From NCBI RefSeq assembly GCF_902459505.1, contig NC_047084.1, forward strand, positions 462,464,140 to 462,528,139: a stretch of DNA of 64,000 nucleotides. The letters run 5' to 3'. Origin of the DNA: Geotrypetes seraphini (taxonomy: Eukaryota > Chordata > Amphibia > Gymnophiona > Dermophiidae). Both the position numbers and the translations under genes were made by a program. Shown piece after piece: positions 21,638-30,612 of the stretch. Position 1 is the first letter of the stretch; each line of letters opens with the position of its first letter. The notes under the pieces are model-generated. The model was not told where the DNA came from and did not search any database. It worked only from the letters and a program-made list of their open reading frames with translations.

Positions 21638-22525
21638 TTAGGAAAACAGATTACGTAACACCGACTGGCCAAACCGGCCGTCGCTTCTGGACAAAGTGTC
21701 CAGACAGTAGTGGGAGGTGAACGTATGAACCGAAGACCAAGTGGCAGCTTTACATATGTCCTCCATAGGAGTAGATCGGAGGAAAGCAACCGAAGCTGCC
21801 ATCGCCCGGACCTTATGCCCCGTGACTCGACCCGGGAGCGTAAGACCAGCCTGAGCGTAGCAAAAAGAAATACAAGCAGCCAACCAGTTGGACAAGGTGC
21901 GCTTGGAAACAGGATGTCCTAAACGATTAGGATCAAAGGACAAAAACAATTGAGGAACCTTCATATGAGACCTGGTACGTTGGAGATAAAAAGCCAACGC
22001 CCTCTTACAGTCAAGCGTGTGGAGCGCCGTCTCGCCAGGATGGGAGTGGGGCTTAGGAAAGAACACAGGAAGAACAATGGACTGATTGAGGTGGAAATCA
22101 GACACAACTTTAGGTAAAAATTTAGGATGGGTGCGGAGAACCACCTTGTCATGATGGAACACAGTGAAAGGCGGATCTGCAACCAAAGCTTGCAGCTCAC
22201 TAATCCGTCGAGCAGATGTGAGGGCAATCAGAAATACCACCTTCCAAGTAAGAAATTTCAGGAGAGACTTGTCGATAGGCTCAAAGGGAGGTTTCATCAG
22301 TTGAGCTAAGACAACATTCAAATCCAAAACGACAGGAGGAGGCTTCAGAGGGGGACAAACATTGATTAGACCCTTCATGAAACGCGTCACCAGAGGATGA
22401 AGCGAAAGAGAACGTCCATCCAAGTGCCGATGGAAAGCCGAAATGGCACTGAGATGTACCCGGACAGATGTCGTCTTCAGGCCGGAATTAGACAAATGTA
22501 ACAAATAGTCCAGTACCGAAGACAC
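21638..22525 (-). CDS. DIRS copy 1 tyrosine recombinase (YR)
   Basis: A 295-residue open frame for a phage-integrase-type tyrosine recombinase, the enzyme that inserts the DIRS circle without target duplication. The catalytic pattern is visible: Arg in [10 protein letters not shown] (middle), His-x-x-Arg in [11 protein letters not shown], and the Tyr nucleophile in TSHYCLDTL near the C-terminus. The N-terminal SAM-like domain contains YLLHLSNSGLKTTSVRVHLS. It lies beside the internal complementary region at the 3' end of the element, and the upstream coding frame approaches it closely, as usual in DIRS. It is nearly identical to its counterparts in copies 2 and 3. Confidence 0.9.
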   Translation of the reverse strand: MSSVLDYLLHLSNSGLKTTSVRVHLSAISAFHRHLDGRSLSLHPLVTRFMKGLINVCPPLKPPPVVLDLNVVLAQLMKPPFEPIDKSLLKFLTWKVVFLIALTSARRISELQALVADPPFTVFHHDKVVLRTHPKFLPKVVSDFHLNQSIVLPVFFPKPHSHPGETALHTLDCKRALAFYLQRTRSHMKVPQLFLSFDPNRLGHPVSKRTLSNWLAACISFCYAQAGLTLPGRVTGHKVRAMAASVAFLRSTPMEDICKAATWSSVHTFTSHYCLDTLSRSDGRFGQSVLRNLFS

Positions 22526-22699
22526 CGGGACCGAATCCGGATCCAGATGACGCTAGGAACACCAGGAGGAAAACCTGGTCCACTTCTGGGAATAACAAAG
22601 CCTGGTCGAGACCTTGTGCGAGGCTTCCAAAACTTCCCGCACCGACTGAGAAACCGGAACCGAAGTCAAGGGGAAAGGAACCAAGCGGTCAGGTGTAAC

Positions 22700-24474
22700 G
22701 ACTAAAGATTGGGATGCAACAGCGAACCCCGACTCTGAGATAGCAGAGAGGGAAACACAGGCAGAAGCAGAGGCTCCCTGACACTGAGTTGAAGAAGCAG
22801 GGAGAACCAGTGTTGACGAGGCCACCGAGGCGCAATGAGAATCATAGTGGCTCTGGATGATTTGAGACGAACCAACGTCCTCAAGATCAGTGGAAAAGGA
22901 GGAAACGCATAAAGGAACCTCCCTCCCTAGTCGAGAAGAAAGGCGTCCGCTTCCAGGCGGTCCGGGGAGTACATCCGAGAACAATACAGGGGTAGTTTGC
23001 GAGTCTCCGGGGAAGCAAACAGATCCACTTGTGGAGTCCCCCAGCGGTCGAAGACCTCGCGCAGGACTCTGGAGTTGAGTGACCACTCGTGCGGCTGGAG
23101 AAGCCGACTGAGTTTGTCTGCCAAGCAGTTCTGTTCCCCCTGGATATAGACCGCCTGTAGGAAGATGTTCTGGGAGATCGCCCATTCCCAAAGGCGCAGA
23201 GCTTCCCGGCAAAGGGACCAAGAGCCTGTCCCACCCTGCTTGTTCACATAATACATGGCCACCTGGTTGTCCGTTCGCACGAGGACTACCTGATCGCGGA
23301 GCAGGTGGCAGAAAGCTCGAGCCGCCAGAAAAATGGCGCGAAGCTCCAACACATTGATGTGACAGCGTCGGTCCTCCACCGACCACAGGCCCTGGGTCCG
23401 CAGACCGTCGAGATGGGCCCCCCACGCGTACTCCGAGGAGTCCGTGGTCAGAACCTTGCGATGCGGAGGGACGAGAAAGAGCAAATCCCCGGAAAGATTC
23501 GAAGAGACGGTCCACCAACGGAGCGAGCGTCTCAAAGAAGGAGTCACCGTTATGCGAGAAGAGACAGGATCGCACTCCTGGCGCCACTGAGAGGCCAGAG
23601 TCCACTGAGGAATTCTCATGTGCAGTCTGGCGAACGGCGTGACGTGGACCGTAGAAGCCATGTGGCCCAGAAGCATCATCATGCGCTGAGCTGACACCAT
23701 CGGCAGCTGAAGGATCAGACGACCCAACCGAACCAAAGCCTCCAACCGCGGAGGAGGGAGGAATGAATGGAGGCGAACAGTGTCCAGCACTGCGCCTATA
23801 AACTGAAGCGATAGGGTCGGGCATAATTGGGACTTGGGAAAGTTCACTTCGAACCCTAGTCGTTGAAGGAAGGCGATAGACTGTAGGGTCGCTGAGATAA
23901 CCCCCTCCCTGGTTGGGGCCTTGATCAGCCAATCGTCCAGGTAAGGGAAGACCTGAAACCCCCGAGACCTTAGTGCTGCAGCGACTACCACCATACACTT
24001 CGTGAAGACTCGAGGGGACGAGGCCAGGCCGAAGGGGAGGACTCTGTACTGCAGGTGCAGCTCGCCCACCTGGAACCGTAAGAATTTGCGGAAAGCGGGA
24101 TGCACCGGAACATGGGTGTATGCTTCCTTCAGGTCCAGGGAGCACATCCAGTCCCCTTCCTCCAAGAGAGGATATAATACCGGAAGTGACAACATCCGGA
24201 ACTTCTCCCGGACCAGGAACTTGTTGAGCTTCCTGAGGTCTAGAATGGGGCGTAAGTCCCCGGTCTTCTTTGGGACCAAAAAGTAACGGGAGTAAAACCC
24301 CCGCCCCCGCTGTTCGGAGGGTACAGGTTCCACCGCCCGAAGCCTCAACAAGGCCCTGGCCTCGGCCATGAGGATGGGGAGCTGGGTCCGGTTGTATGGG
24401 CAAGCCCCCGGTGAATGTTCCGGCGGCGCAGAGCAAAAGTTGAGAGAGTAGCCCTCGGAGACGGTCCGGAGCAC
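22700..24474 (-). CDS. DIRS copy 1 reverse transcriptase / RNase H / methyltransferase-like region
   Basis: Copies element RNA to DNA. The RT part has [19 protein letters not shown], then [29 protein letters not shown] and the catalytic FPYLDDWLI. The RNase H part has [16 protein letters not shown], then [30 protein letters not shown] and CLADKLSR. Downstream, [20 protein letters not shown] and DAFLLD begin the methyltransferase-like region known from DIRS1-type elements. It lies between gag and YR. A fossil part, mostly open. Confidence 0.88.
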
Positions 24475-24589
24475 CCAAGCGTCGGATGTTATCTCGGTCC
24501 AGGCCGCATAAAAGGACCGGAGTCGACCCCCTATGGGAAGGGGGTCGGGCGCGATGGCGGAGGGGGGCCGGCCCCTTCCGCCTATCCCG

Positions 24590-26725
24590 TCAAAAGGACG
24601 GCGCTGGCTTGGCAGGACCCTGCACTGGAGTTTTGGTTTGTCCCCCTCTGCCCTGTCGAGGGGGGCGCCGAGGCGGTGGCCTTGAAAAAGCCGGGGTCGA
24701 CTTTTGAGGGTACCTCCTCGGGGGAGGCCGGAAGGGTTTCTGCGGCGTGGCTCGAGGTTTCGGACGGACCAAGGAGGCTAACGAGCGCTCCTGTTCCGAG
24801 AGCCGTTTGGTCGCCGCCTCCAGGGATTCATCGAATAATTCGGACCCCACGCAAGGCAAGTCCGCAAGGCGTTCCTGCAGGTTTGGGTCCATATCGAGGG
24901 TGCGTAGCCACGCCAACCGGCGCATAGCTACCGCAAAGGCCGACACCCTCGATACCAGCTCAAACGTATCGTACACCGCATGAAAAAGGTACAAACGCAA
25001 TTGAGACAGGTTGGACATAAACCTGTCGAACCCTTCCTTGCGGGAGTCCGGCAAGGCCTCACGATATTGGGGCAGATCCTTTACCATGCCACGCAGATAG
25101 GAGGAAAAGGTAAAGGCATAATTCAACGCCCTGGTTGCCATGAAGGAATTGGCATAGAGGCGACGACCAAACTTGTCAAGGGTCCGACCCTCCCTGCCGG
25201 ACGGAACCGCCGCAGAAACCCGGGAGGGTTGCGTCTTTTTGAGCGCAGACTCGACCAGTAGAGACTGGTGGGAGAGTTCAGCCTTCTCAAACCCCTTGGG
25301 TGGTATCGTCCTGTACTTTGACTCCATCTTAGACGGCACCGCTGCGACTGTAAGAGGTGAAGTCAGGTTCTTAAGCAAGGTCTGATGAAGGACCTTATTC
25401 AGGGGCAGCCGAGGGGATTCCCTTGGGGGAGCAGGAAGGTCCTGCTCCTCGAGGAACTCTTTAGTATATTGCGACCCAGCCATGAGGTCCAAGCCCAAGG
25501 CACACGCCATGTCCTGCACAAAGCTGGAGAAGGAGGACGGCCTGGCAGGCGGGGAGGGAGTTCTCGACCTCTCCGCCGAACAAAAGGGGGACGCCTCGTG
25601 AGAATAACGTGGCTCCCTACCGGACCCCAAGCCCCATGAGGCCAGATCTAATGGTCTCGAGGGGGTCGGGGAACGTCTCTGCCTCGAAGAACCCCTGGGA
25701 GACGTCCCAGGCATCCGAGGGACCGAAGCACGCCCCCTTTTCCTCGGCGAGGAGTCACGAGATCCCCCTCTCGCCGGGGAACGGAGAAGCCTCGGGTTAT
25801 CGAGACGAAGCTCCGAAACCCGCAAGGCCTCGCCCCCGAGCGGCGAGGAGCGACCACGTCGCCGAGGAGAGCCTCGCGAACGCTTCGGCTTCCTCGGTCG
25901 ACGCCTCGCCCGAGGCCGGCCCGAGGGCGAGGAACCCCGGGAGGACCTCGAGGAGGAGGAGGAGGAAATCCGTCTCACTCTGCGTACCTTGTCCCGGGGC
26001 CGAATGCTGCTCTCAGGCGGGGCCCCCGAGGTCGAGGGCAAGGTCGAGACCGAGGTCGGTGGTGCCCCGGTAGCCGAGACCGAGGGAGCCGAGACCGAGG
26101 TCGCCGAGGTCGGTGCCCCCGAGGTCAAAGCAGTCAAGGTCGCAGCCCGCTGCAGTTGTTCGAGGGCGCCAGACAGCTCCGAGGAAATCAATGCTCGGAG
26201 CAGGTCCTGGAACGCCGGGATCCCGACCATGGTAGGCAGGTCCGAGGCCGGGGGATGCTCCCTGGAGGGCGACCTCGGTCTCGAGTATTCCCTCGGGGCA
26301 TTAGTGGCCGGAGTCCTGGGCGGGGCCGAGGACGACCCACCCGCCGCAGAGGAGCTCGAGGTTGGCTTCTTCGATGACCCTGGAGTCGGGGATGGAAAAG
26401 AGGACTTACCCGAGGCAGGTTTGGTCGCAGGCGTCGGCTTCGAGGTCGAGGGATGCGGCGAAGCCGAAGGCGCCGAGGCCGAGGTCAAGGTCGGGGCCGA
26501 GGCCGACGTCGAGGCCTTCCCGGGTGCGGAGTCAACTGCGAAAAGCTCCGCCATCCTGGCGCGGCGTCGACGGAGCGCTCTGGCCTGAAGAGTGGAACAC
26601 CGATCGCAGGAATTAGTCGGATGCTCGGGTCCAAGGCAGAGCAAGCACCACCGGTGGGGGTCAGTGATGGATAGTAACCGCTCACACCGGGTGCATTTCT
26701 TAAAGCCCGTCGAGGGACGGGACAT
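24590..26725 (-). CDS. DIRS copy 1 gag-like protein
   Basis: A long frame from an ATG at 26725. The N-terminus has a Cys/His cluster ([28 protein letters not shown]) resembling a zinc finger. A long Ser/Ala/Pro/Thr low-complexity linker and an Arg/Ser-rich stretch (RRISSSSSSRSSRGSS) follow. The C-terminal half is more ordered, with NKVLHQTLLKNLTSPLTVAA, then [20 protein letters not shown] and [16 protein letters not shown]. By position it is the DIRS gag; sequence similarity to other gag proteins is not obvious beyond the second copy. Confidence 0.75.
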   Translation of the reverse strand: MSRPSTGFKKCTRCERLLSITDPHRWCLLCLGPEHPTNSCDRCSTLQARALRRRRARMAELFAVDSAPGKASTSASAPTLTSASAPSASPHPSTSKPTPATKPASGKSSFPSPTPGSSKKPTSSSSAAGGSSSAPPRTPATNAPREYSRPRSPSREHPPASDLPTMVGIPAFQDLLRALISSELSGALEQLQRAATLTALTSGAPTSATSVSAPSVSATGAPPTSVSTLPSTSGAPPESSIRPRDKVRRVRRISSSSSSRSSRGSSPSGRPRARRRPRKPKRSRGSPRRRGRSSPLGGEALRVSELRLDNPRLLRSPARGGSRDSSPRKRGRASVPRMPGTSPRGSSRQRRSPTPSRPLDLASWGLGSGREPRYSHEASPFCSAERSRTPSPPARPSSFSSFVQDMACALGLDLMAGSQYTKEFLEEQDLPAPPRESPRLPLNKVLHQTLLKNLTSPLTVAAVPSKMESKYRTIPPKGFEKAELSHQSLLVESALKKTQPSRVSAAVPSGREGRTLDKFGRRLYANSFMATRALNYAFTFSSYLRGMVKDLPQYREALPDSRKEGFDRFMSNLSQLRLYLFHAVYDTFELVSRVSAFAVAMRRLAWLRTLDMDPNLQERLADLPCVGSELFDESLEAATKRLSEQERSLASLVRPKPRATPQKPFRPPPRRYPQKSTPAFSRPPPRRPPRQGRGGQTKTPVQGPAKPAPSF

Positions 26726-26955
26726 GAAAAAGAAAGTGGCTGGGAACGAACGATGTCCCGCGGCTCCCGGTAGCCCCCGGAGCCGAACGGAAGAAATAAA
26801 CCTTTTTTTTTTTTTTTTTATGATAAACGACGGCCACGAAGGAAAAAACAACAAATAAAGCACAGCGACCGAGCTAAACAACCCAGACGCGGTGTCAGAA
26901 GGCAGAAAAATAGGAGCTCAATTTCCACAGGGCTTCTGGCTCCGCGGAAAAAACT

Positions 26956-27134
26956 GAACTGAGGACCACGAGGTGGGATGCGCCCTCTAGTGGGCAAGAA
27001 GGCATGCACATGCGTGGTGCAGTGTAGCAAACTTGAAACTTCAATCAAGTTTGCTTGAAAAGCTGTCTGCGCTGGGGCTCCGTAGATGACGTCACCCACA
27101 TGTGAGAATATGCTGCCTGCTTGTCCTGGGATAA
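26956..27134 (-). repeat. DIRS copy 1, right inverted terminal repeat
   Basis: Reverse complement of the left terminal region from the cagttc near 21452 outward, ending in cttgtcctgggataa at 27134. The outermost 44 nt match the second half of the internal complementary region rather than the left end. Confidence 0.88.
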
Positions 27135-27480
27135 AATAGCTGCTGGAAATCCAAAGCCATTGGATAAAGCTTGGTCATAGCCTTAGCCACCCACAGGGAC
27201 CCCTCTGGAGACTCCCAGTGGTCCGTGACCAACTTAGTGATGTCTGGATGCAAGGTAAAGCACACTGAGCAACAGAGCTGCTCATATAACTGAGCACTGA
27301 GATGAAGGAGTTGGAGGAACTTCCAGCTTCAGTTCTCTCAGTGAGGCAGAAATAATGCTGGAAAGCACAGATGCTTTGAAAAGCCGGTGCACCATGGCTA
27401 TGCCACTGAAATACAGTGCTCTAAATACGTGCTTTGGTTACAAAATTTCAGCAGTAATTCAGTCTGTAAATTTGGGATGG
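27135..27480 (-). mobile_element. Old DIRS-type fossil, part 2
   Basis: Continues the fossil of 19673-21247 on the other side of copy 1, judged by similar composition and by the gag-side position it would occupy. No frame survives. The exact end is uncertain. Confidence 0.4.
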
Positions 27481-28472
27481 TAAATTCCTTAGGAATTAGC
27501 CTCTCTGTGGAATTATGATACCAGCTGTCACGCTGTATGTGGCACATAGACAGTCACTGTAAAAGAACCATGACTTTTAGTTCTAGTTTTCATTAGCTGT
27601 GGTCCAATTGTATAGAAGCTATTTTGCTTGGAGGTAAAAATACAGCTTTCATTATTTAAACTATATTCTGGCTTGGACACTGTGGGGCTCATAATTGAAA
27701 TAGAAAAATGTCTAAAAACTCGCCTAAATCGGTACTTGGACAATCTAAAAGACAAGGCATCCAAGTGCCGATAATCGAACTGGGGTTTAGATGTATTTAA
27801 AAACGACTTAGGCCTTCACAGTGCTGCTGAACGACCAGAGCTAAAAGGGGCGTTTCAGGAGAAGTGTCGAGGGCGGGATTTGGGCCGTCTTACACTTAGT
27901 CGTACTGCATGTATAACCAAAGGTTTCACAATACTGCCTAGACGGAACTTAAACATTGTGACTTAGGCTATCTAAAACCAGGTCTAAGTCCACAAAAGGT
28001 ATCCAAAGTGACCAAATAAGCACTGCAGACACAAAGTACAGACCCCCACACACTGCCCAAGTGATCACTGATCCCCCCCCTAAAAAACGTAATAACAACT
28101 TTACATATCTGCCTCCTGAACATCAGCATCTTGCAGCCTGGCATTGGAAAGCCTAGTACAGCTGCACAGAGGTAGCTTAAGTGGTCTGGGGGGTGGGTTA
28201 GTGAACCATGGAGAGGAGGACCCAGGCCCATAAGCCACTCTATTCATTGCATTCATGAAGAAACATGTGCACCCCCCAAAACCCTTTTGTACTGCCATAT
28301 AAGTGGCTCCTGCAGCCATAAGGGCTATTAAAGTGGTAGATAGGTGGGTCTAGTAGATTCTGAGGGTGTTTTGGGGGGCTCACCATGACCTATAAGGTAG
28401 CTGTAGTGAGATGTTTATGTGGCACCCTTTTTGTGATGTTCACAGCAGTGTCCTGTAAGGTACTCTGGTGCC

Positions 28473-29357
28473 ATGTTTGACCCGGGAAACTACAGACCGG
28501 TGAGTCTGACCTCGGTTCCGGGGAAAATGGCGGAAGCACTGCTAAAAGAAAACATCGATGAACATTTTGAAAGAAACAAACTTCTGATAACCAGCCAACA
28601 TGGTTTCTGCAGGGGGAGATCGTGCCTGACTAACTTATTGCACTTCTTCGAAGGAATTAACAAACAGATGGACAGAGGAGACCCCATAGACATCATATAC
28701 CTAGATTTCCAGAAAGCCTTTGACAAGGTGCCTCATGAACGTCTACTCCGGAAACTGAGGAACCATGGGGTGGACGGAGACGTGCATAGATGGATCAGAA
28801 ACTGGTTAGAAGGTAGGAAACAGAGGGTAGGGGTGAAGGGCCACTACTCAGACTGGAGAAAGGTCACGAGTGGTGTTCCGCAGGGCTCGGTGCTTGGGCC
28901 GCTGCTCCTTAACATATTCATAAATGATCTAGAAACAGGGACGAAGTGTGAGATAATAAAATTTTCAGATGATACCAAACTATTTAGTGGAGCTCGGACA
29001 AAGGAGGACTGCAAAGAATTGCAAAGAGACCTGGACAAACTAGGGGAATGGGCAGAGAGATGGCAGATGAAATTCAATGTTGAGAAGTGTAAAGTATTGC
29101 ATGTGGGAAGCAAAAACCCGAGGTATAATTATACGATGGGAGGGATGTTATTGACTGAGAGTACCCAAGAAAGGGACTTGGGGGTGATGGTGGACATGAC
29201 AATGAAGCCGACGGCACAGTGCGCAGCTGCCGCTAAGAGAGCGAATAGAATGCTAGGTATAATTAAGAAGGGTATTACAACCAGAACGAAAGAAGTTATC
29301 CTGCCGCTGTATCGGGCAATGGTGCGTCCACATCTTGAGTACTGCATCCAGTATTAG
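28473..29357 (+). pseudogene. CR1-like reverse transcriptase fragment
   Basis: A 294-residue open frame covering fingers, palm and part of the thumb of a non-LTR reverse transcriptase. Visible blocks are YLDFQKAFDKVPH, GVPQGSVLGPLL and FSDDTKLF. The endonuclease and the N-terminal RT region are missing through 5' truncation, and a stop truncates it at 29355-29357. It cannot make a complete enzyme. Confidence 0.9.
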
Positions 29358-29886
29358 TCACCGTACCTTAAGAAGGATATGGCGTTACTCGAGAGAGTTC
29401 AGAGGAGAGCGACATGACTGATTAAGGGGATGGAAAGCCTTTCATACGCTGAGAGATTGGAAAAACTGGGACTCTTTTCCCTGGAAAAGAGAAGATTAAG
29501 AGGGGATATGATGGAGACTTACAAGATCATGAAGGGCATAGAGAGAATAGAGAGGGACAGATTCTTCAAACTTTCAGAAAATAAAAAAACAAGAGGGCAT
29601 TCGGAAAAGTTGAGAGGGGACAAATTCAAAACAAATGCTAGGAAGTTCTTCTTTACACAGCGTGTGGTGGACACCTGGAATGCAATTCCAGAGGACGTTA
29701 TAGGGCAGAGTACGGTACTGGGGTTTAAGAAAGGATTGGACAAATTCCTGCTGGAAAAGGGGATAGAGGGGTATAGATAGAAATTTACTGCACAGGTCCT
29801 GGACCTGTTGGGCCGCCGCGTGAGCGGACTGCTGGGCGCGATGGACCTCAGGTCTGACCCAGCGGAGGCATTTCTTATGTTCTTAC
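28473..29886 (+). mobile_element. CR1-like LINE, 5'-truncated, RT nearly intact
   Basis: Starts inside the reverse transcriptase at [19 protein letters not shown] and continues through [60 protein letters not shown] and FSDDTKLF. FSDD stands where the catalytic FADD is usual. A stop at the codon after YCIQY (near 29354) and another near 29415 interrupt the frame. It then continues to KFFFTQRVVDTWNAIPEDV and the family 3' end with ctgggcgcgatggacctcagg and cttatgttcttac. The same family occurs at 14867-15228. It is inserted in a DNA transposon. Confidence 0.92.
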
Positions 29887-30383
29887 TTTTTTGGCCCCTC
29901 CCATGCCCAAAAGGTCTTTTTCTAGGCATTTTTGAGTTGGACAAATTTTTGGTCGAAAATGGGGTATAAAGATGGATGACTTAGCGATCTGGACGTATAG
30001 TTGGACGATTTAAAAAAAATAAAAAAGGTGGACATATTTTTCGAAAATGGACCTTTTCCTGTGTCTGACTTTGGACGACTTGCAACTTAGGCCAAAACAG
30101 ACTTAGACGTTTCTTTTCATTATGCCCCCTCTGTGGATTTAAGCAAAGATATGCAGACTGTAAGCTCTGACAGTCCACAAAGGTTCACATTCACACTACC
30201 AAACTTGAGTTTTCAATTTTGATTTCAACTTTGGCCGAAACTGGAAAAAAAAAATAAAAGCTGTTTCAGTAGCCTCTTTCTTCCATTCAGTTTTGAGTTT
30301 ACAGCTATGCCTGGAAGCATTTAACACAAATTTATTCTCTTGTAAATCAGGTCTCATACTCCATAACCCATGAATACAAAATA

Positions 30384-30389
30384 TTTATT
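30384..30389 (-). promoter_or_regulatory. CCDC115: CCDC115 polyadenylation signal
   Basis: TTTATT on the plus strand is AATAAA on the minus strand, about 57 bp after the CCDC115 stop codon. A second candidate lies near 30331. Confidence 0.6.
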
Positions 30390-30445
30390 TTCTAAAACTT
30401 CTAGTTCATTGCTCAGTTTTTGCCATAAAACACAAATTCCTGTCC

Positions 30446-30612
30446 TTAAGCTCCAGGCAGTTGAGTTTCTTCCTCTCCAGGTAAGACCGCCCCTGGCTTA
30501 ACTCTTAGGGAACACAGTAGTTGCTTTTTCTTCTCCAGGAGGGCCCGATACTGCTCATAGATGGTTTCAATGCTGCTCTGTAGTGTGGCAATATCCACTG
30601 CCAGACTGAGGC
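30446..30612 (-). CDS. CCDC115: CCDC115 coding exon 5 and stop
   Basis: 167 nt after a cttgcag acceptor. Encodes GLSLAVDIATLQSSIETIYE and a Lys/Leu-rich coiled coil (LLEKKKQLLC), ending QLPGA then TAA; the human protein ends in LEPGAA. Confidence 0.94.

Larger units (their letters stand above)
21248..27134 (-). mobile_element. DIRS-type tyrosine-recombinase retroelement, copy 1, nearly whole
   Basis: 5887-bp element with coding on the minus strand: gag-like (about 24590-26725), reverse transcriptase/RNase H plus a methyltransferase-like tail (about 22700-24474), and tyrosine recombinase (21638-22525). It has inverted terminal repeats of about 155 bp (left about 21297-21452, right about 26956-27112). 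An internal complementary region at 21494-21595 holds complements of both ends. There is no integrase or protease and no clear target duplication, as expected for DIRS. It looks close to whole with perhaps one or two breaks, so probably young. It is inserted into an older DIRS fossil (19673-21247 and 27135-27480). Confidence 0.92.
27685..30127. mobile_element. DNA transposon with inverted ends, split by a CR1-like LINE
   Basis: The left end gggctcataattgaaatagaaa and the complement of the right end (gggcataatgaaaagaaacg) are diverged terminal inverted repeats. Flanks acactgtg and cctctgtg agree at 6 of 8, weakly suggesting hAT-like duplication. Interior about 27960-28100 resembles a second copy near 41880-41960. 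No transposase visible. A CR1-like LINE occupies 28473-29886. Confidence 0.6.

Noticed and set aside
22553-24478. A 641-residue open frame on the minus strand
   Set aside because: It overlaps the DIRS reverse-transcriptase frame out of phase; only the latter has RT and RNase H motifs. GC-rich composition keeps the alternate frame open.
25989-26588. A 199-residue plus-strand frame rich in Glu, Gly and Val
   Set aside because: Antisense shadow of the Ser/Ala/Thr-rich gag linker; composition comes from gaggtcgagg-type repeats.
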